From Thalassotalea mangrovi (GTDB taxonomy: Bacteria > Pseudomonadota > Gammaproteobacteria > Enterobacterales > Alteromonadaceae): a stretch of 64,000 bases of DNA. Shown here piece by piece: positions 44,448 to 52,985 of this stretch. The notes below the pieces were generated by a model that saw only the letters and a program-made list of their open reading frames with translations, was not told the origin of the DNA and made no database searches. How positions within the stretch are numbered: the first letter of the stretch is position 1; every line of letters starts with the position of its first letter. Made by a program: the position numbers and the translations under genes. The stretch covers positions 1 to 64,000 of the forward strand of contig NZ_SWDB01000018.1 of NCBI RefSeq assembly GCF_005116735.1, in the 5' to 3' direction.

Positions 44448-45254
44448 ATGCAAAGGATTAGGCGCTATCTAAAAGACCCTCTATGGCTTTTTATGCTCAC
44501 TGGTGCTCTAATTTTTTATATTGATAGCCTGATGCAATCCCCGGTTCATAATGAAGTCGCTTTTTCGAGTAAGGCGATGCAACGCCATTTTGAGCAGCCG
44601 GTTCAGCTTCTAAGTCAGCATATCACCGCAGCAGAGCAGGCGAAAATGACCCAACAATATCGTGATCGCGAGATATTGTTTTATGAGGCGCTTGAGCTGG
44701 GTCTTCATTTAAACGATCCCATGGTTCGCAAAGCATTAGTGGAACGAATGCGACAGATAATGGTGAGTGATATCAGCTACCCCGACGAAGGTGAATTGAT
44801 TGATTATTACTCCAGCAACCTGCATCGCTATCAATCGGATTTCGAGATCAGTTTTGAGCAATTTCATCTACCGATGACAACCCCAGACGTCGCTCAGGCC
44901 TTGTCCCTTTTAGCGCAACATCCAGACTTGCAGGAAATTGATTCGGTCAGGCGACGTACATTTAACCGCTATGGATTGAGTGTGTTGCGGGCAATGTATG
45001 ACGATGAACAATTAGCACAGTTACAGGCGGCGACAAAAGGCGCATGGATTGCTCTGGCTCCAGGTGAAAACGGATTGCATCTGGTAAGAGTGCTGGCATC
45101 GTATGCCCCTGAGCAAATCCCCTACCTGCGGATTAAAGATCAGGTCAGAACCGATGTGCTGGCAATTCGGGAACAAGAGGCCATCGACAACGCGATGTCA
45201 CGATTGCGCAGTAAGTACCATTCTCGATCCGATCGTCAGATAACGGCTGATTAG
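44448..45254 (+). CDS. Membrane-anchored PpiC/SurA-like foldase
   Basis: 268 residues. One N-terminal membrane anchor (about 13-30) is followed by a helical SurA-like N-domain (EQAKMTQQYRDREILFYEALELGL is typical) and a PpiC-like region in the C-terminal half. It resembles periplasmic peptidyl-prolyl isomerase/chaperone proteins tethered to the inner membrane. It lies nine bases after the exported ureohydrolase gene with GGATA ahead of its ATG, so the two are almost surely co-expressed. A dedicated folding helper for that enzyme is a reasonable inference. Isomerase activity is not proven from sequence. Confidence 0.72.
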   Translation: MQRIRRYLKDPLWLFMLTGALIFYIDSLMQSPVHNEVAFSSKAMQRHFEQPVQLLSQHITAAEQAKMTQQYRDREILFYEALELGLHLNDPMVRKALVERMRQIMVSDISYPDEGELIDYYSSNLHRYQSDFEISFEQFHLPMTTPDVAQALSLLAQHPDLQEIDSVRRRTFNRYGLSVLRAMYDDEQLAQLQAATKGAWIALAPGENGLHLVRVLASYAPEQIPYLRIKDQVRTDVLAIREQEAIDNAMSRLRSKYHSRSDRQITAD

Positions 45255-45350
45255 TTGTTTTTATTAACGGGATGTTGGTCATAAATTTATCTTAAGGCTG
45301 GATTTTAAAAAAAATTCTGTGTCAATTTTGGGTTTGCTTTTCATCATCAA

Positions 45351-45391
45351 CTGTATATACTGACAGTACAATGTACTGTACAGATAGACAG
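45351..45391. promoter_or_regulatory. Two LexA operators upstream of lexA
   Basis: CTGTATATACTGACAG (45351-45366) and CTGTACAGATAGACAG (45376-45391), both CTGT-N8-ACAG, with centres 25 bases apart. They end 8 bases before the lexA ATG. This mirrors the tandem autoregulatory boxes of E. coli lexA. Confidence 0.92.
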
Positions 45392-45398
45392 GAATGTT

Positions 45399-46013
45399 AT
45401 GCGTCCGTTGACACCGCGCCAATCACAAATTTTTGATTTAATAAAAGAAAAGATCGCCGATACCGGAATGCCACCGACTCGGGCGGAAATTGCCGAATTT
45501 TTTGGCTTTAAGTCGGCGAATGCGGCGGAAGAGCATTTAAAGGCACTTGCCAAAAAGGGCTTTATTGAAATGTTACCGGGCACGTCGCGTGGCATTCGAC
45601 TTGCCGACGAGCATAATGAAGAACTCGGGCTGCCATTGATTGGCCGGGTCGCTGCCGGTGAACCGATTCTTGCCCAGGAACACGTCGAAGACAGATACCA
45701 GATTGATGGTAATCTATTCCACCCTAGTGCCGATTATCTGTTGCGGGTAAATGGCGAGAGTATGAAGGATATCGGTATTCTTGATGGTGATTTGCTAGCG
45801 GTACATCAAACCACCGACATTCACAATGGCCAGGTCGTCGTGGCTCGTGTTGAAGATGATGTCACGGTGAAACGCTACAAGCGCGAGGGTAATGTGGTGT
45901 ACCTACACGCTGAAAACGAAGATTTTGCGCCCATTAAAGTCGATCTTGCCAGTCAGCAATTTAATATTGAAGGTATTGCCGTCGGGGTGATTCGTAATGC
46001 CGATTGGATGTAA
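45399..46013 (+). CDS. lexA: SOS repressor LexA
   Basis: 204 residues. N-terminal winged helix ([26 protein letters not shown]), self-cleavage site A86-G87 in RVAAGEP, nucleophile S121 in GESMKDIG and K158 in VTVKRYKR, each two residues later than in E. coli. It represses SOS genes by binding CTGT-N8-ACAG and cleaves itself when RecA is activated. Its own promoter has two boxes and uvrD in this window has one. The usual neighbours (plsB divergent, sulA or dinF downstream) are not adjacent. Confidence 0.98.
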   Translation: MRPLTPRQSQIFDLIKEKIADTGMPPTRAEIAEFFGFKSANAAEEHLKALAKKGFIEMLPGTSRGIRLADEHNEELGLPLIGRVAAGEPILAQEHVEDRYQIDGNLFHPSADYLLRVNGESMKDIGILDGDLLAVHQTTDIHNGQVVVARVEDDVTVKRYKREGNVVYLHAENEDFAPIKVDLASQQFNIEGIAVGVIRNADWM

Positions 46014-46155
46014 TCAGAAGGCTGAGTGACAAGGTGGAAGGGTTAAGTAACTAATAATGTTACCACCAAAAATTCCGTTCACCTGTATGGCCAGCGATTT
46101 TAATTCGTTTTGTGATTATTAGAGTCATTTATTTTTATCTGTACGATTTTCTTTT

Positions 46156-46210
46156 TAACTACCTGAATGCACATCCAGGGGGTCATGGCCGGTCCCTTTT
46201 CAGGTAGTTA
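46156..46210. other. Stem-loop with perfect 12-bp stem, candidate structured RNA
   Basis: TAACTACCTGAA (46156-46167) and TTCAGGTAGTTA (46199-46210) are perfect complements around a 31-base loop. The loop contains AGGG and CCCT, which may form an inner helix. It is preceded by TTTT and followed by a C-rich run. It resembles neither a terminator nor a known riboswitch that I can name. Confidence 0.45.
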
Positions 46211-46385
46211 CTTCCCCCTCCCTCTGAAATTTAATAGTTGATTGCTCATTAATTGCTCAGTTGTCACCTAGGTTTTCAGTTATTTATCTATAACTCAATG
46301 ATCAGTAAAACAAATCTTATCCCGCTAAAATCAATTACTGCGCTCAAGATATGAGCAATTACTCTACAGATTCAGTCTAAAAAAA

Positions 46386-46432
46386 ACTCAATTTTCAACG
46401 TTAAACCACTAGACCTTGATTAAAAATTGAGT
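46386..46432. other. Perfect 10-bp inverted repeat upstream of coxB
   Basis: ACTCAATTTT (46386-46395) and AAAATTGAGT (46423-46432), 27 bases between arms, about 240 bases before the coxB start. It may be a dimeric regulator site or an RNA hairpin. No family is assigned. Confidence 0.4.
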
Positions 46433-46672
46433 AATCCTAGACCATGAATTAGTCAAAATCATAATAATTACGCTAATCCTACCACCCCTTTGACGTAGGT
46501 TTGCGGTACGTAAGAAACCGAGGGTTGCTGAACATTAGTCAGACGTTGTTGTCCAGCACTATCATCCAGCCCTTGATAATAACAATAAATTTTACGGAAA
46601 TTTGCGACATAGAATTCAGTAGTATCCTGTCCTTGTTTCTGTCTTTGTTCGCTAATGCAGAGGAGATGTCTA

Positions 46673-48238
46673 GTGAAGAGACGTAACCTGGGTTGGCTGT
46701 TACTGGGAAGTTTGTTTTCCAGCACAGCTTGGGCAGACATGCAGTTAAACATGACCAAAGGTGTCACCGATATCAGTCAGGAAGTGTTCGGGCTGCATAT
46801 GCTGGTGATGTGGATATGTACTGCGATTGGTATTGTGGTCTTTGGTGCCATGTTCTGGTCAATGATATTTCATCGCAAGTCTAAAGGCGTCAAGCCCGCC
46901 ACTTTCCATGAAAGCACCAAAGTAGAGATACTCTGGACGGCAATCCCCATTTTAATTCTTATCGGTATGGCCTGGCCTGCGACGAAAACGCTGATCGCCA
47001 TGGAAAACAATGATAACTCGGATATCACCATTCAAGTTACCGGCTCCCAGTGGAAATGGCACTACAAATATTTTGACTCCGATGTTGAATTTTATTCCGT
47101 TCTGACCACGCCGCGAGATCAGTTCGACAACCGTGAAGGTAATTATGTCACCAAAGGCGAGCACTATTTGCTCGAAGTTGATAAACCTCTGGTCATTCCT
47201 GCGAATAAAAAAGTCCGGTTTCTGATCACTTCAGACGATGTTATTCATTCCTGGTGGGTGCCGGATTTTGCCGTCAAACAGGATGCAAACCCAGGGTTTA
47301 TCAACGAAGCCTGGACCAAGGTTAATGAACCTGGCATCTATCGCGGACAATGTGCGGAATTGTGTGGTAAAGACCACGGTTACATGCCGGTCGTTGTCGA
47401 GGTGAAATCGGAAGCGGATTATGCCCTTTGGATGGAAGAGCAAAATCAGGCAATCGCTGCGGCGAAGATGGCCGAACAGGAATCTCTGGCGACAAATATG
47501 AGCATGGAAGAGCTGATGGCATTAGGGCAAGAAACCTACACAGCTTACTGTGCAGCCTGTCACCAGCCTAATGGTATGGGTCTGCCGCCTGCATTCCCGG
47601 CACTGAAAGGAAGCCCTATGGTTACCCAGGATCAGGCCGCGCATATCGATATTGTTCTCAATGGTAAAGCCGGTACCTCAATGGCAGGCTTTGGCAAGCA
47701 ATTAAATCTTAAGCAGCTTGCTGCTGTTATCACTTACGAGCGTAATGCCTGGGGTAATAACACCGGTGATATGGTTCAGCCAGCTGATGTGAATGCGTTA
47801 TCCGCGACTCCTCAGTCGGCGAAGCTACCTGAAAAATCTATCGATGCTGAATCTGAAACGAAAGCGGTCGAAACCGTTGCCCTGGTTCAGGAGAAAACCG
47901 TTGATGCGGCGCCGGCCAATGAGCCGGCAACGATGGAAGAACTGATGGCCGAAGGTGAAAAAGTTTACCTGGCTAAATGTTCTGCCTGTCACCAGGCCAA
48001 TGGTGCCGGTATGCCACCAGCGTTTCCTGCGCTTAAAGGCAGCGCCATGGTAACCGGAGATGTTGCAGCGCATATTGAGATGGTTAAAAACGGTAAACCC
48101 GGTACCGCAATGATGGGCTTTAAAGGGCAACTAAGTGCCCGTGACATGGCGGCGGTAATTACCTACGAGCGTAATGCCTGGGGTAATGATACTGGTGAGC
48201 TTGTGCAGGCAAGCGATATTGATGCCGGAAAAGAATAA
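46673..48238 (+). CDS. coxB: Cytochrome c oxidase subunit II with two fused cytochrome c domains
   Basis: 521 residues: signal peptide (about 1-21), two membrane helices (about 40-66, 85-105), and the cupredoxin CuA domain with H192, C227, E229, C231, H235 and M238. Two class I cytochrome c domains follow, with CAACH (C293) and CSACH (C436). The two haem domains are very alike (both have MEELMA.G, PPAFPALKGS, VITYERNAWGN), separated by a Glu/Ala/Lys-rich linker (about 385-425). Start GTG 46673 is chosen because AGAGGAG lies seven bases before it. It takes electrons from cytochrome c to CuA, and the fused haems may replace or supplement soluble cytochrome c. Confidence 0.95.
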   Translation: MKRRNLGWLLLGSLFSSTAWADMQLNMTKGVTDISQEVFGLHMLVMWICTAIGIVVFGAMFWSMIFHRKSKGVKPATFHESTKVEILWTAIPILILIGMAWPATKTLIAMENNDNSDITIQVTGSQWKWHYKYFDSDVEFYSVLTTPRDQFDNREGNYVTKGEHYLLEVDKPLVIPANKKVRFLITSDDVIHSWWVPDFAVKQDANPGFINEAWTKVNEPGIYRGQCAELCGKDHGYMPVVVEVKSEADYALWMEEQNQAIAAAKMAEQESLATNMSMEELMALGQETYTAYCAACHQPNGMGLPPAFPALKGSPMVTQDQAAHIDIVLNGKAGTSMAGFGKQLNLKQLAAVITYERNAWGNNTGDMVQPADVNALSATPQSAKLPEKSIDAESETKAVETVALVQEKTVDAAPANEPATMEELMAEGEKVYLAKCSACHQANGAGMPPAFPALKGSAMVTGDVAAHIEMVKNGKPGTAMMGFKGQLSARDMAAVITYERNAWGNDTGELVQASDIDAGKE

Positions 48239-48248
48239 GAGGTAAGAC

Positions 48249-49850
48249 ATGACGACGGTAACAGACACTATGGATAATGTGGATGCACAACATGATCATC
48301 ATGCTGATCATAAAATGACAGGCATCAAACGCTGGCTTTTAACCACAAACCATAAGGACATTGGTTCATTATATCTGTGGTTCTCTTTTATTATGCTACT
48401 CACCGGTGGTGCAATGGCGATGGTGATTCGGGCGGAGCTATTCCAGCCAGGACTGCAAATTGTTGAGCCGGATTTCTTTAACCAGATGACGACCGTACAT
48501 GGTCTGATCATGGTTTTCGGTGCCATTATGCCGGCCTTTACGGGTTTGGCAAACTGGATGATCCCGATGATGATCGGCGCACCGGATATGGCGTTACCAA
48601 GGCTGAATAACTGGAGCTTCTGGATCCTGCCATTTGCCTTTTCAATTCTGTTGGCTTCGCTGTTTATGGAAGGCGGCGGTCCGAATTTTGGCTGGACCTT
48701 CTATGCACCACTGTCGACGACCTACTCTAACGGCAGCACGGCCTTCTTCGTGTTCGCAGTGCATATTATGGGGATTTCCTCAATCATGGGGGCGATAAAT
48801 ATTATCGTTACCATCATGAATATGCGAGCGCCGGGCATGACCTATATGAAAATGCCACTGTTCGTATGGACATTCTTTATCACCGCGTACCTGTTAATTG
48901 CGGTAATGCCAGTATTGGCGGGTACGGTCACTATGGTGTTAACCGACACTTACTTTGGCACATCATTCTTTGATGCCGCCGGAGGTGGTGATCCGGTATT
49001 GTTCCAGCACATTTTCTGGTTCTTCGGACACCCGGAAGTTTACATTATGATCCTGCCGGCATTTGGTATTGTCTCCACCATTATCCCGGCATTTGCCCGT
49101 AAGCCACTGTTTGGTTACAGCTCAATGGTTTATGCCACGGCATCGATTGCGTTTTTGTCATTTATTGTCTGGGCGCATCACATGTTTACCACGGGTATGC
49201 CATTAGCCGGTGAGTTGTTCTTTATGTACTGCACCATGCTAATCGCCGTACCGACCGGAGTGAAAGTGTTTAACTGGGTCGCGACCATGTGGCGCGGTGC
49301 CATTACCTTTGAAACACCGATGCTGTTTTCCATCGCTTTCGTGATTCTATTCACCATCGGCGGTTTCTCAGGGTTGATGCTGGCGATGACGCCGGTAGAT
49401 TTTCAGTATCACGATACATACTTCGTCGTTGCCCACTTCCATTATGTACTGGTAACTGGATCGTTATTCTCGATTTTTGCAGCGGTTTATTACTGGTTGC
49501 CGAAATGGACCGGCCATATGTACAGCGAATCCCTGGGAAGATGGCACTTCTGGTGTTCAATCATTTCGGTGAATGTATTGTTCTTCCCTATGCACTTCCT
49601 GGGCCTTGCAGGGATGCCGCGTCGTATTCCGGATTATGCATTGCAGTTTGCCGACTTTAACAAGTGGGTCAGTATCGGTGGTTTTGCGTTTGGTCTGTCG
49701 CAACTGATTTTCCTGGCCCTGGTGATTAAATGCGTCCGTGCCGGCAAACAGGCAGAAGCAAAATCCTGGGAAGGTGCTGAAGGTCTGGAATGGACGGTGG
49801 CATCACCAGCGCCATATCACACGTTCGCAACACCACCAAAAGTTGACTAA
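48249..49850 (+). CDS. coxA: Cytochrome c oxidase subunit I
   Basis: 533 residues, 12 helices. Haem and CuB ligands are visible: TTVHGLIM (low-spin haem His), WFFGHPEVYI (CuB His cross-linked to Tyr, plus the Glu of the D-channel), WAHHMF (two CuB His) and HDTYFVVAHFHYV (haem a3/a His). The Glu and Tyr in GHPEVY mark an A1-type proton-pumping oxidase. It lies in the inner membrane, 10 bases after coxB, with AAGAGGT ahead of the ATG. Confidence 0.98.
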   Translation: MTTVTDTMDNVDAQHDHHADHKMTGIKRWLLTTNHKDIGSLYLWFSFIMLLTGGAMAMVIRAELFQPGLQIVEPDFFNQMTTVHGLIMVFGAIMPAFTGLANWMIPMMIGAPDMALPRLNNWSFWILPFAFSILLASLFMEGGGPNFGWTFYAPLSTTYSNGSTAFFVFAVHIMGISSIMGAINIIVTIMNMRAPGMTYMKMPLFVWTFFITAYLLIAVMPVLAGTVTMVLTDTYFGTSFFDAAGGGDPVLFQHIFWFFGHPEVYIMILPAFGIVSTIIPAFARKPLFGYSSMVYATASIAFLSFIVWAHHMFTTGMPLAGELFFMYCTMLIAVPTGVKVFNWVATMWRGAITFETPMLFSIAFVILFTIGGFSGLMLAMTPVDFQYHDTYFVVAHFHYVLVTGSLFSIFAAVYYWLPKWTGHMYSESLGRWHFWCSIISVNVLFFPMHFLGLAGMPRRIPDYALQFADFNKWVSIGGFAFGLSQLIFLALVIKCVRAGKQAEAKSWEGAEGLEWTVASPAPYHTFATPPKVD

Positions 49851-49864
49851 TTACAGGGGCGATT

Positions 49865-50407
49865 ATGGCAGAGCAGAATCAACCACAAATTAAAAAATCG
49901 GTGATTAAACTATCGATTACGGTAGTGGCGATGTTTGGATTTGGTTTTGCTCTGGTACCTCTGTATGACGTTTTTTGTGAAGTAACCGGTTTAAACGGCA
50001 AAACCGCTAGTGAGGCGACAACCTATCAGGCCAATGGTATCGATGAGAGTCGTACTATTACCGTACAGTTTTTAAGTCGTACTGCGAAAAATGCGGCCTG
50101 GCAGTTTAAACCGGAAATGAATTCCATCCAGGTTCACCCGGGTGAGATGAAATTTGTAAAGTTTTACGCCAAGAATAATACCGGTGCCGATGCGGTTGCT
50201 CAGGCAGTACCATCCGTGTCGCCGGGACAGGCAGCGAATTATTTCCAGAAAATTGAATGTTTCTGTTTTAACCAGCAGCCTCTACAAGCAAATGAAGATG
50301 TCTGGATGCCATTGCAGTTTTATGTCGATCCGGAATTACCTGAAGATGTAACCGAGCTGACGTTGTCGTATACCTTGTACGACGTAACGGCGACTACGGA
50401 TTCCTGA
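49865..50407 (+). CDS. ctaG: Cytochrome c oxidase assembly protein CtaG/Cox11
   Basis: 180 residues, one N-terminal membrane helix (about 13-35), then the periplasmic Cox11 domain with the copper motif ECFCF (C132, C134). It delivers copper to the CuB site of subunit I. It sits between coxA and coxC as in most aa3 clusters, 14 bases after coxA. Confidence 0.96.
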   Translation: MAEQNQPQIKKSVIKLSITVVAMFGFGFALVPLYDVFCEVTGLNGKTASEATTYQANGIDESRTITVQFLSRTAKNAAWQFKPEMNSIQVHPGEMKFVKFYAKNNTGADAVAQAVPSVSPGQAANYFQKIECFCFNQQPLQANEDVWMPLQFYVDPELPEDVTELTLSYTLYDVTATTDS

Positions 50408-50453
50408 TCCGGGTAACACATGGCTTAAAACATTGGGGAATGAAGGAAATCTT

Positions 50454-51332
50454 ATGTCTAGTAAAGATTACGAAACGTATTATGTGCCAGAGCAGAGTCA
50501 CTGGCCAATTGTCGGTGCCCTGGCACTGTTTTTAATTGCCATAGGCGCAGGAAGCTATGTGGCAAACCTGGATACCGGTGAGGGTGTAGGGGGCTATATC
50601 TTACTCGCCGGTATTGCTTTGATTATTTATATGATGTTCGGATGGTTTACCAATGTGATCGATGAGTCGATGTCCGGCAAGTATTCGGCACAAATGGATA
50701 CATCATTTCGCCAGGGAATGAGCTGGTTTATTTTTTCCGAAGTCATGTTCTTCGCGGCTTTCTTTGGCGCTTTGTTTTATGCACGTATGTTGTCGGTACC
50801 CTGGCTTGGTGGTGAAGGTAATAACTTCGAAACCTGGAATGTATTATGGCCAGAATTTCAGGCCAGCTGGCCATTGATAAAAACCCCGGCCGGTTCTGAA
50901 ACCGAGGCGATGGGCTGGTATGGATTACCGCTTATCAACACCATACTGCTGTTAACGTCATCTTTTACGGCCCATTTTGCCCATGTGGCGCTTGAGCACA
51001 ATAAACGTGCAGCGCTAAAAGCCTGGCTAGGGCTTACCATCATCTTAGGTTCAATCTTTTTAGTACTGCAGGTGGTGGAATATCAACATGCGTATGCGGA
51101 AATGGACCTGACCCTGACCAGCGGCATATATGGCAATACCTTTTACATGCTAACGGGTTTCCACGGTATGCATGTGACCTTAGGCACCATTATGTTGATA
51201 GTGATGTTTTTGCGAGTCAGTCGCGGTCATTTTACCCCGGATAACCACTTTGCGTTCCAGGCAACCAGTTGGTACTGGCACTTTGTTGATGTGGTCTGGG
51301 TATTATTATTTGTATTTGTTTACATCTTATAG
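50454..51332 (+). CDS. coxC: Cytochrome c oxidase subunit III
   Basis: 292 residues with seven predicted membrane helices. SWFIFSEVMFFAAFFGALFYAR and the later FHGMHVTLGTIML and ATSWYWHFVDVVWVLLF are subunit III signatures. The ATG at 50454 is preferred because GAAGGAAATCTT precedes it; a TTG 21 bases upstream lacks this. It is the last structural subunit before the oppositely oriented DUF2909 gene. Confidence 0.96.
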   Translation: MSSKDYETYYVPEQSHWPIVGALALFLIAIGAGSYVANLDTGEGVGGYILLAGIALIIYMMFGWFTNVIDESMSGKYSAQMDTSFRQGMSWFIFSEVMFFAAFFGALFYARMLSVPWLGGEGNNFETWNVLWPEFQASWPLIKTPAGSETEAMGWYGLPLINTILLLTSSFTAHFAHVALEHNKRAALKAWLGLTIILGSIFLVLQVVEYQHAYAEMDLTLTSGIYGNTFYMLTGFHGMHVTLGTIMLIVMFLRVSRGHFTPDNHFAFQATSWYWHFVDVVWVLLFVFVYIL

Positions 51333-51344
51333 ACAGTAAAGGTG

Positions 51345-51367
51345 CGGTTGGGGCTTAGCCCCAACCG
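51345..51367. terminator. Hairpin between convergent coxC and DUF2909 genes
   Basis: Perfect 9-bp GC-rich stem CGGTTGGGG / CCCCAACCG with a 5-base loop. T runs are weak on both sides, so it may attenuate and not fully stop transcription into the downstream cox assembly genes. Confidence 0.6.
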
Positions 51368-51368
51368 A

Positions 51369-51596
51369 TTAAAAAGGTCGCGGATTTGGCGTGATTACGC
51401 CGGTCGCCATGCCAATTAATATCAGCAGGATGATCAGTGCCGAAAGCATTACCCGACGACCGATGAATTTAGACATTTTTTGTTCACCATCGGGCTTTTT
51501 AATCATTTGCCGCATGGCGAGCACCAGGTTGTAGATCATGGTGACAAGCAGTACCAGGATCAGGATTTTAAATAACGTATTCAAAATAGCTCCCAT
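51369..51596 (-). CDS. DUF2909 small twin-transmembrane protein
   Basis: 75 residues with two membrane helices (about 6-27 and 48-68) joined by a basic loop (RQMIKKPDGEQKMSKFIGRR). It matches DUF2909, almost always found in aa3 oxidase clusters between subunit III and SURF1, on the opposite strand to the cox genes. Function is unknown; a role in oxidase assembly or stability is suspected from location. It is divergent from surf1 with a 26-base gap, so the two promoters must overlap the coding ends. Confidence 0.88.
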   Translation of the reverse strand: MGAILNTLFKILILVLLVTMIYNLVLAMRQMIKKPDGEQKMSKFIGRRVMLSALIILLILIGMATGVITPNPRPF

Positions 51597-51622
51597 TTGT
51601 AGTTGTTTTTATAGAAGTAGTA

Positions 51623-52420
51623 ATGGCCGAGTCAATTAACCCTCAACACAGTTCAAACGAATCAGGCAAATCGTATATACGCACCTGGCGTTGGACCTGG
51701 ATTGTGTTTACCTTGCTGGTATTTTCTTCATTAATCAAGCTTGGTGTGTGGCAATGGCAACGTGCCGATGAAAAATCAGAGCGCCTGGCGCGAATTCAAT
51801 CGTTCACACAGACACAGCCGCTGACGTTGGACCAGATAGACTTGCAACAAGCAACCGAGCATATCAATGATTTACCGGTCAAATTACAGGGGCAGTTCCT
51901 CAATCAATACCCACTGTTACTCGATAACCAAACGGATCAGGGTAGGACTGGATATCGGGTTTTTGTGCCCTTTGCCGATGAGTTAAGCAATCAGACCGTG
52001 ATAGTAAACCTCGGTTGGTTGGCGGGTGATGTGGACCGCAGTAAGCTACCTGAAATCGAGGCGATAACGGGAGTGCAAACGCTTACCGGGCATCTACGGG
52101 TAATGCAGCCACCCTTATTTTATCGTCAGCAGCCACTCAGTGCTGGCTGGCCTCAGCGACAGCCACACATCGATCCGGTATTTCTCGCGGAACAACTGAA
52201 AATGAAATTAGCACCGGTGGTGATTTATCTCGACCCCGAAGTCGCAATTGGTTATAAAAAGAACTGGAACCCAATCGTTATGCCTCCGGAAAAACATCGG
52301 GGCTATGCCTGGCAATGGTTCAGCCTGGCACTCGCTTTTCTATCTCTGATGATCTGGGCAGGATATAAAAACAAAGGAAGTAATCATGGTAGATGGTCAT
52401 GTTCCAACATCCAAATTTAA
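51623..52420 (+). CDS. SURF1 family cytochrome oxidase biogenesis protein
   Basis: 265 residues with the two-helix SURF1 topology: an N-terminal helix (about 24-44) ending in GVWQWQRADEKSERL, a large periplasmic domain with PVKLQGQFL and GRTGYRVFVPF, and a C-terminal helix (about 230-250) after YAWQWFSLAL. It supports haem a insertion into subunit I. The stop at 52420 overlaps the next gene by 35 bases. The C-terminal tail thus encodes two proteins in different frames. Confidence 0.92.
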   Translation: MAESINPQHSSNESGKSYIRTWRWTWIVFTLLVFSSLIKLGVWQWQRADEKSERLARIQSFTQTQPLTLDQIDLQQATEHINDLPVKLQGQFLNQYPLLLDNQTDQGRTGYRVFVPFADELSNQTVIVNLGWLAGDVDRSKLPEIEAITGVQTLTGHLRVMQPPLFYRQQPLSAGWPQRQPHIDPVFLAEQLKMKLAPVVIYLDPEVAIGYKKNWNPIVMPPEKHRGYAWQWFSLALAFLSLMIWAGYKNKGSNHGRWSCSNIQI

Positions 52421-52958
52421 ATCTCGACTGAGTCTGATTCTGGTTATTGGCGTATTCGCGGTACCGGTCATTATCGCCAAACTTGCACTGAACAATCACT
52501 GGTACAACGAAGGGGTCACTAATCAGGGTGAACTGGTACAAAATCCATTGCATTTAAGCGAACTTGGGATTGATGTTGATAGCAATGCCAAGCAATGGTT
52601 AATTATCTATGGGCTGCCGCAGGCCTGCGATGATAAATGCGATAAAGCCCTGTTTTCCATCAATCAATCCTATCACGCTCTGGGTCGTGAAACCGGCCGA
52701 GTTACGCCTTTGGTTTTAAACCCCGAGGGTAATAACGGGCAATTGCTGGATAAACTCAATAGCAATCACTGGCAGGTGCAGGCACCATCGCTTAGAGCAT
52801 CACTCAGAGTACTGCCAACACAAGTGTATGTGGCTGATCCTCTAGGCAATGTGATGATGATTTATCAACTCCCGGAAACGGAACATGAGTTCAAACAATT
52901 TTCTCAGGATTTACTGTCAGATATGCGAAAACTATTGAAGTATTCGCGTATTGGATAA
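52386..52958 (+). CDS. Sco-like thioredoxin-fold membrane protein in cox cluster
   Basis: 190 residues: one membrane helix (about 14-34), then a periplasmic domain. A CxxxC pair (C81, C85 in QACDDKC) occurs after the WLIIYGLP strand, as in Sco proteins, which also use CxxxC to bind copper. The conserved Sco histidine is not obvious. It starts inside surf1 with AAGGAAG ahead. It is common in this position in gammaproteobacterial cox clusters and is probably a copper chaperone or thiol reductase for CuA. Not a recognised named gene. Confidence 0.8.
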   Translation: MVDGHVPTSKFKSRLSLILVIGVFAVPVIIAKLALNNHWYNEGVTNQGELVQNPLHLSELGIDVDSNAKQWLIIYGLPQACDDKCDKALFSINQSYHALGRETGRVTPLVLNPEGNNGQLLDKLNSNHWQVQAPSLRASLRVLPTQVYVADPLGNVMMIYQLPETEHEFKQFSQDLLSDMRKLLKYSRIG

Positions 52959-52985
52959 TGCCCCTTAACCACAAAGGAAAGACGT

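Larger units (their letters stand above)
46014..46672. other. 659-base non-coding region between lexA and coxB
   Basis: No gene was found on either strand that I would support. The region is AT-rich and holds two perfect long-range inverted repeats (46156-46210 and 46386-46432, listed separately). The last 200 bases should contain the cox promoter. No clear terminator follows lexA. Confidence 0.5.
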
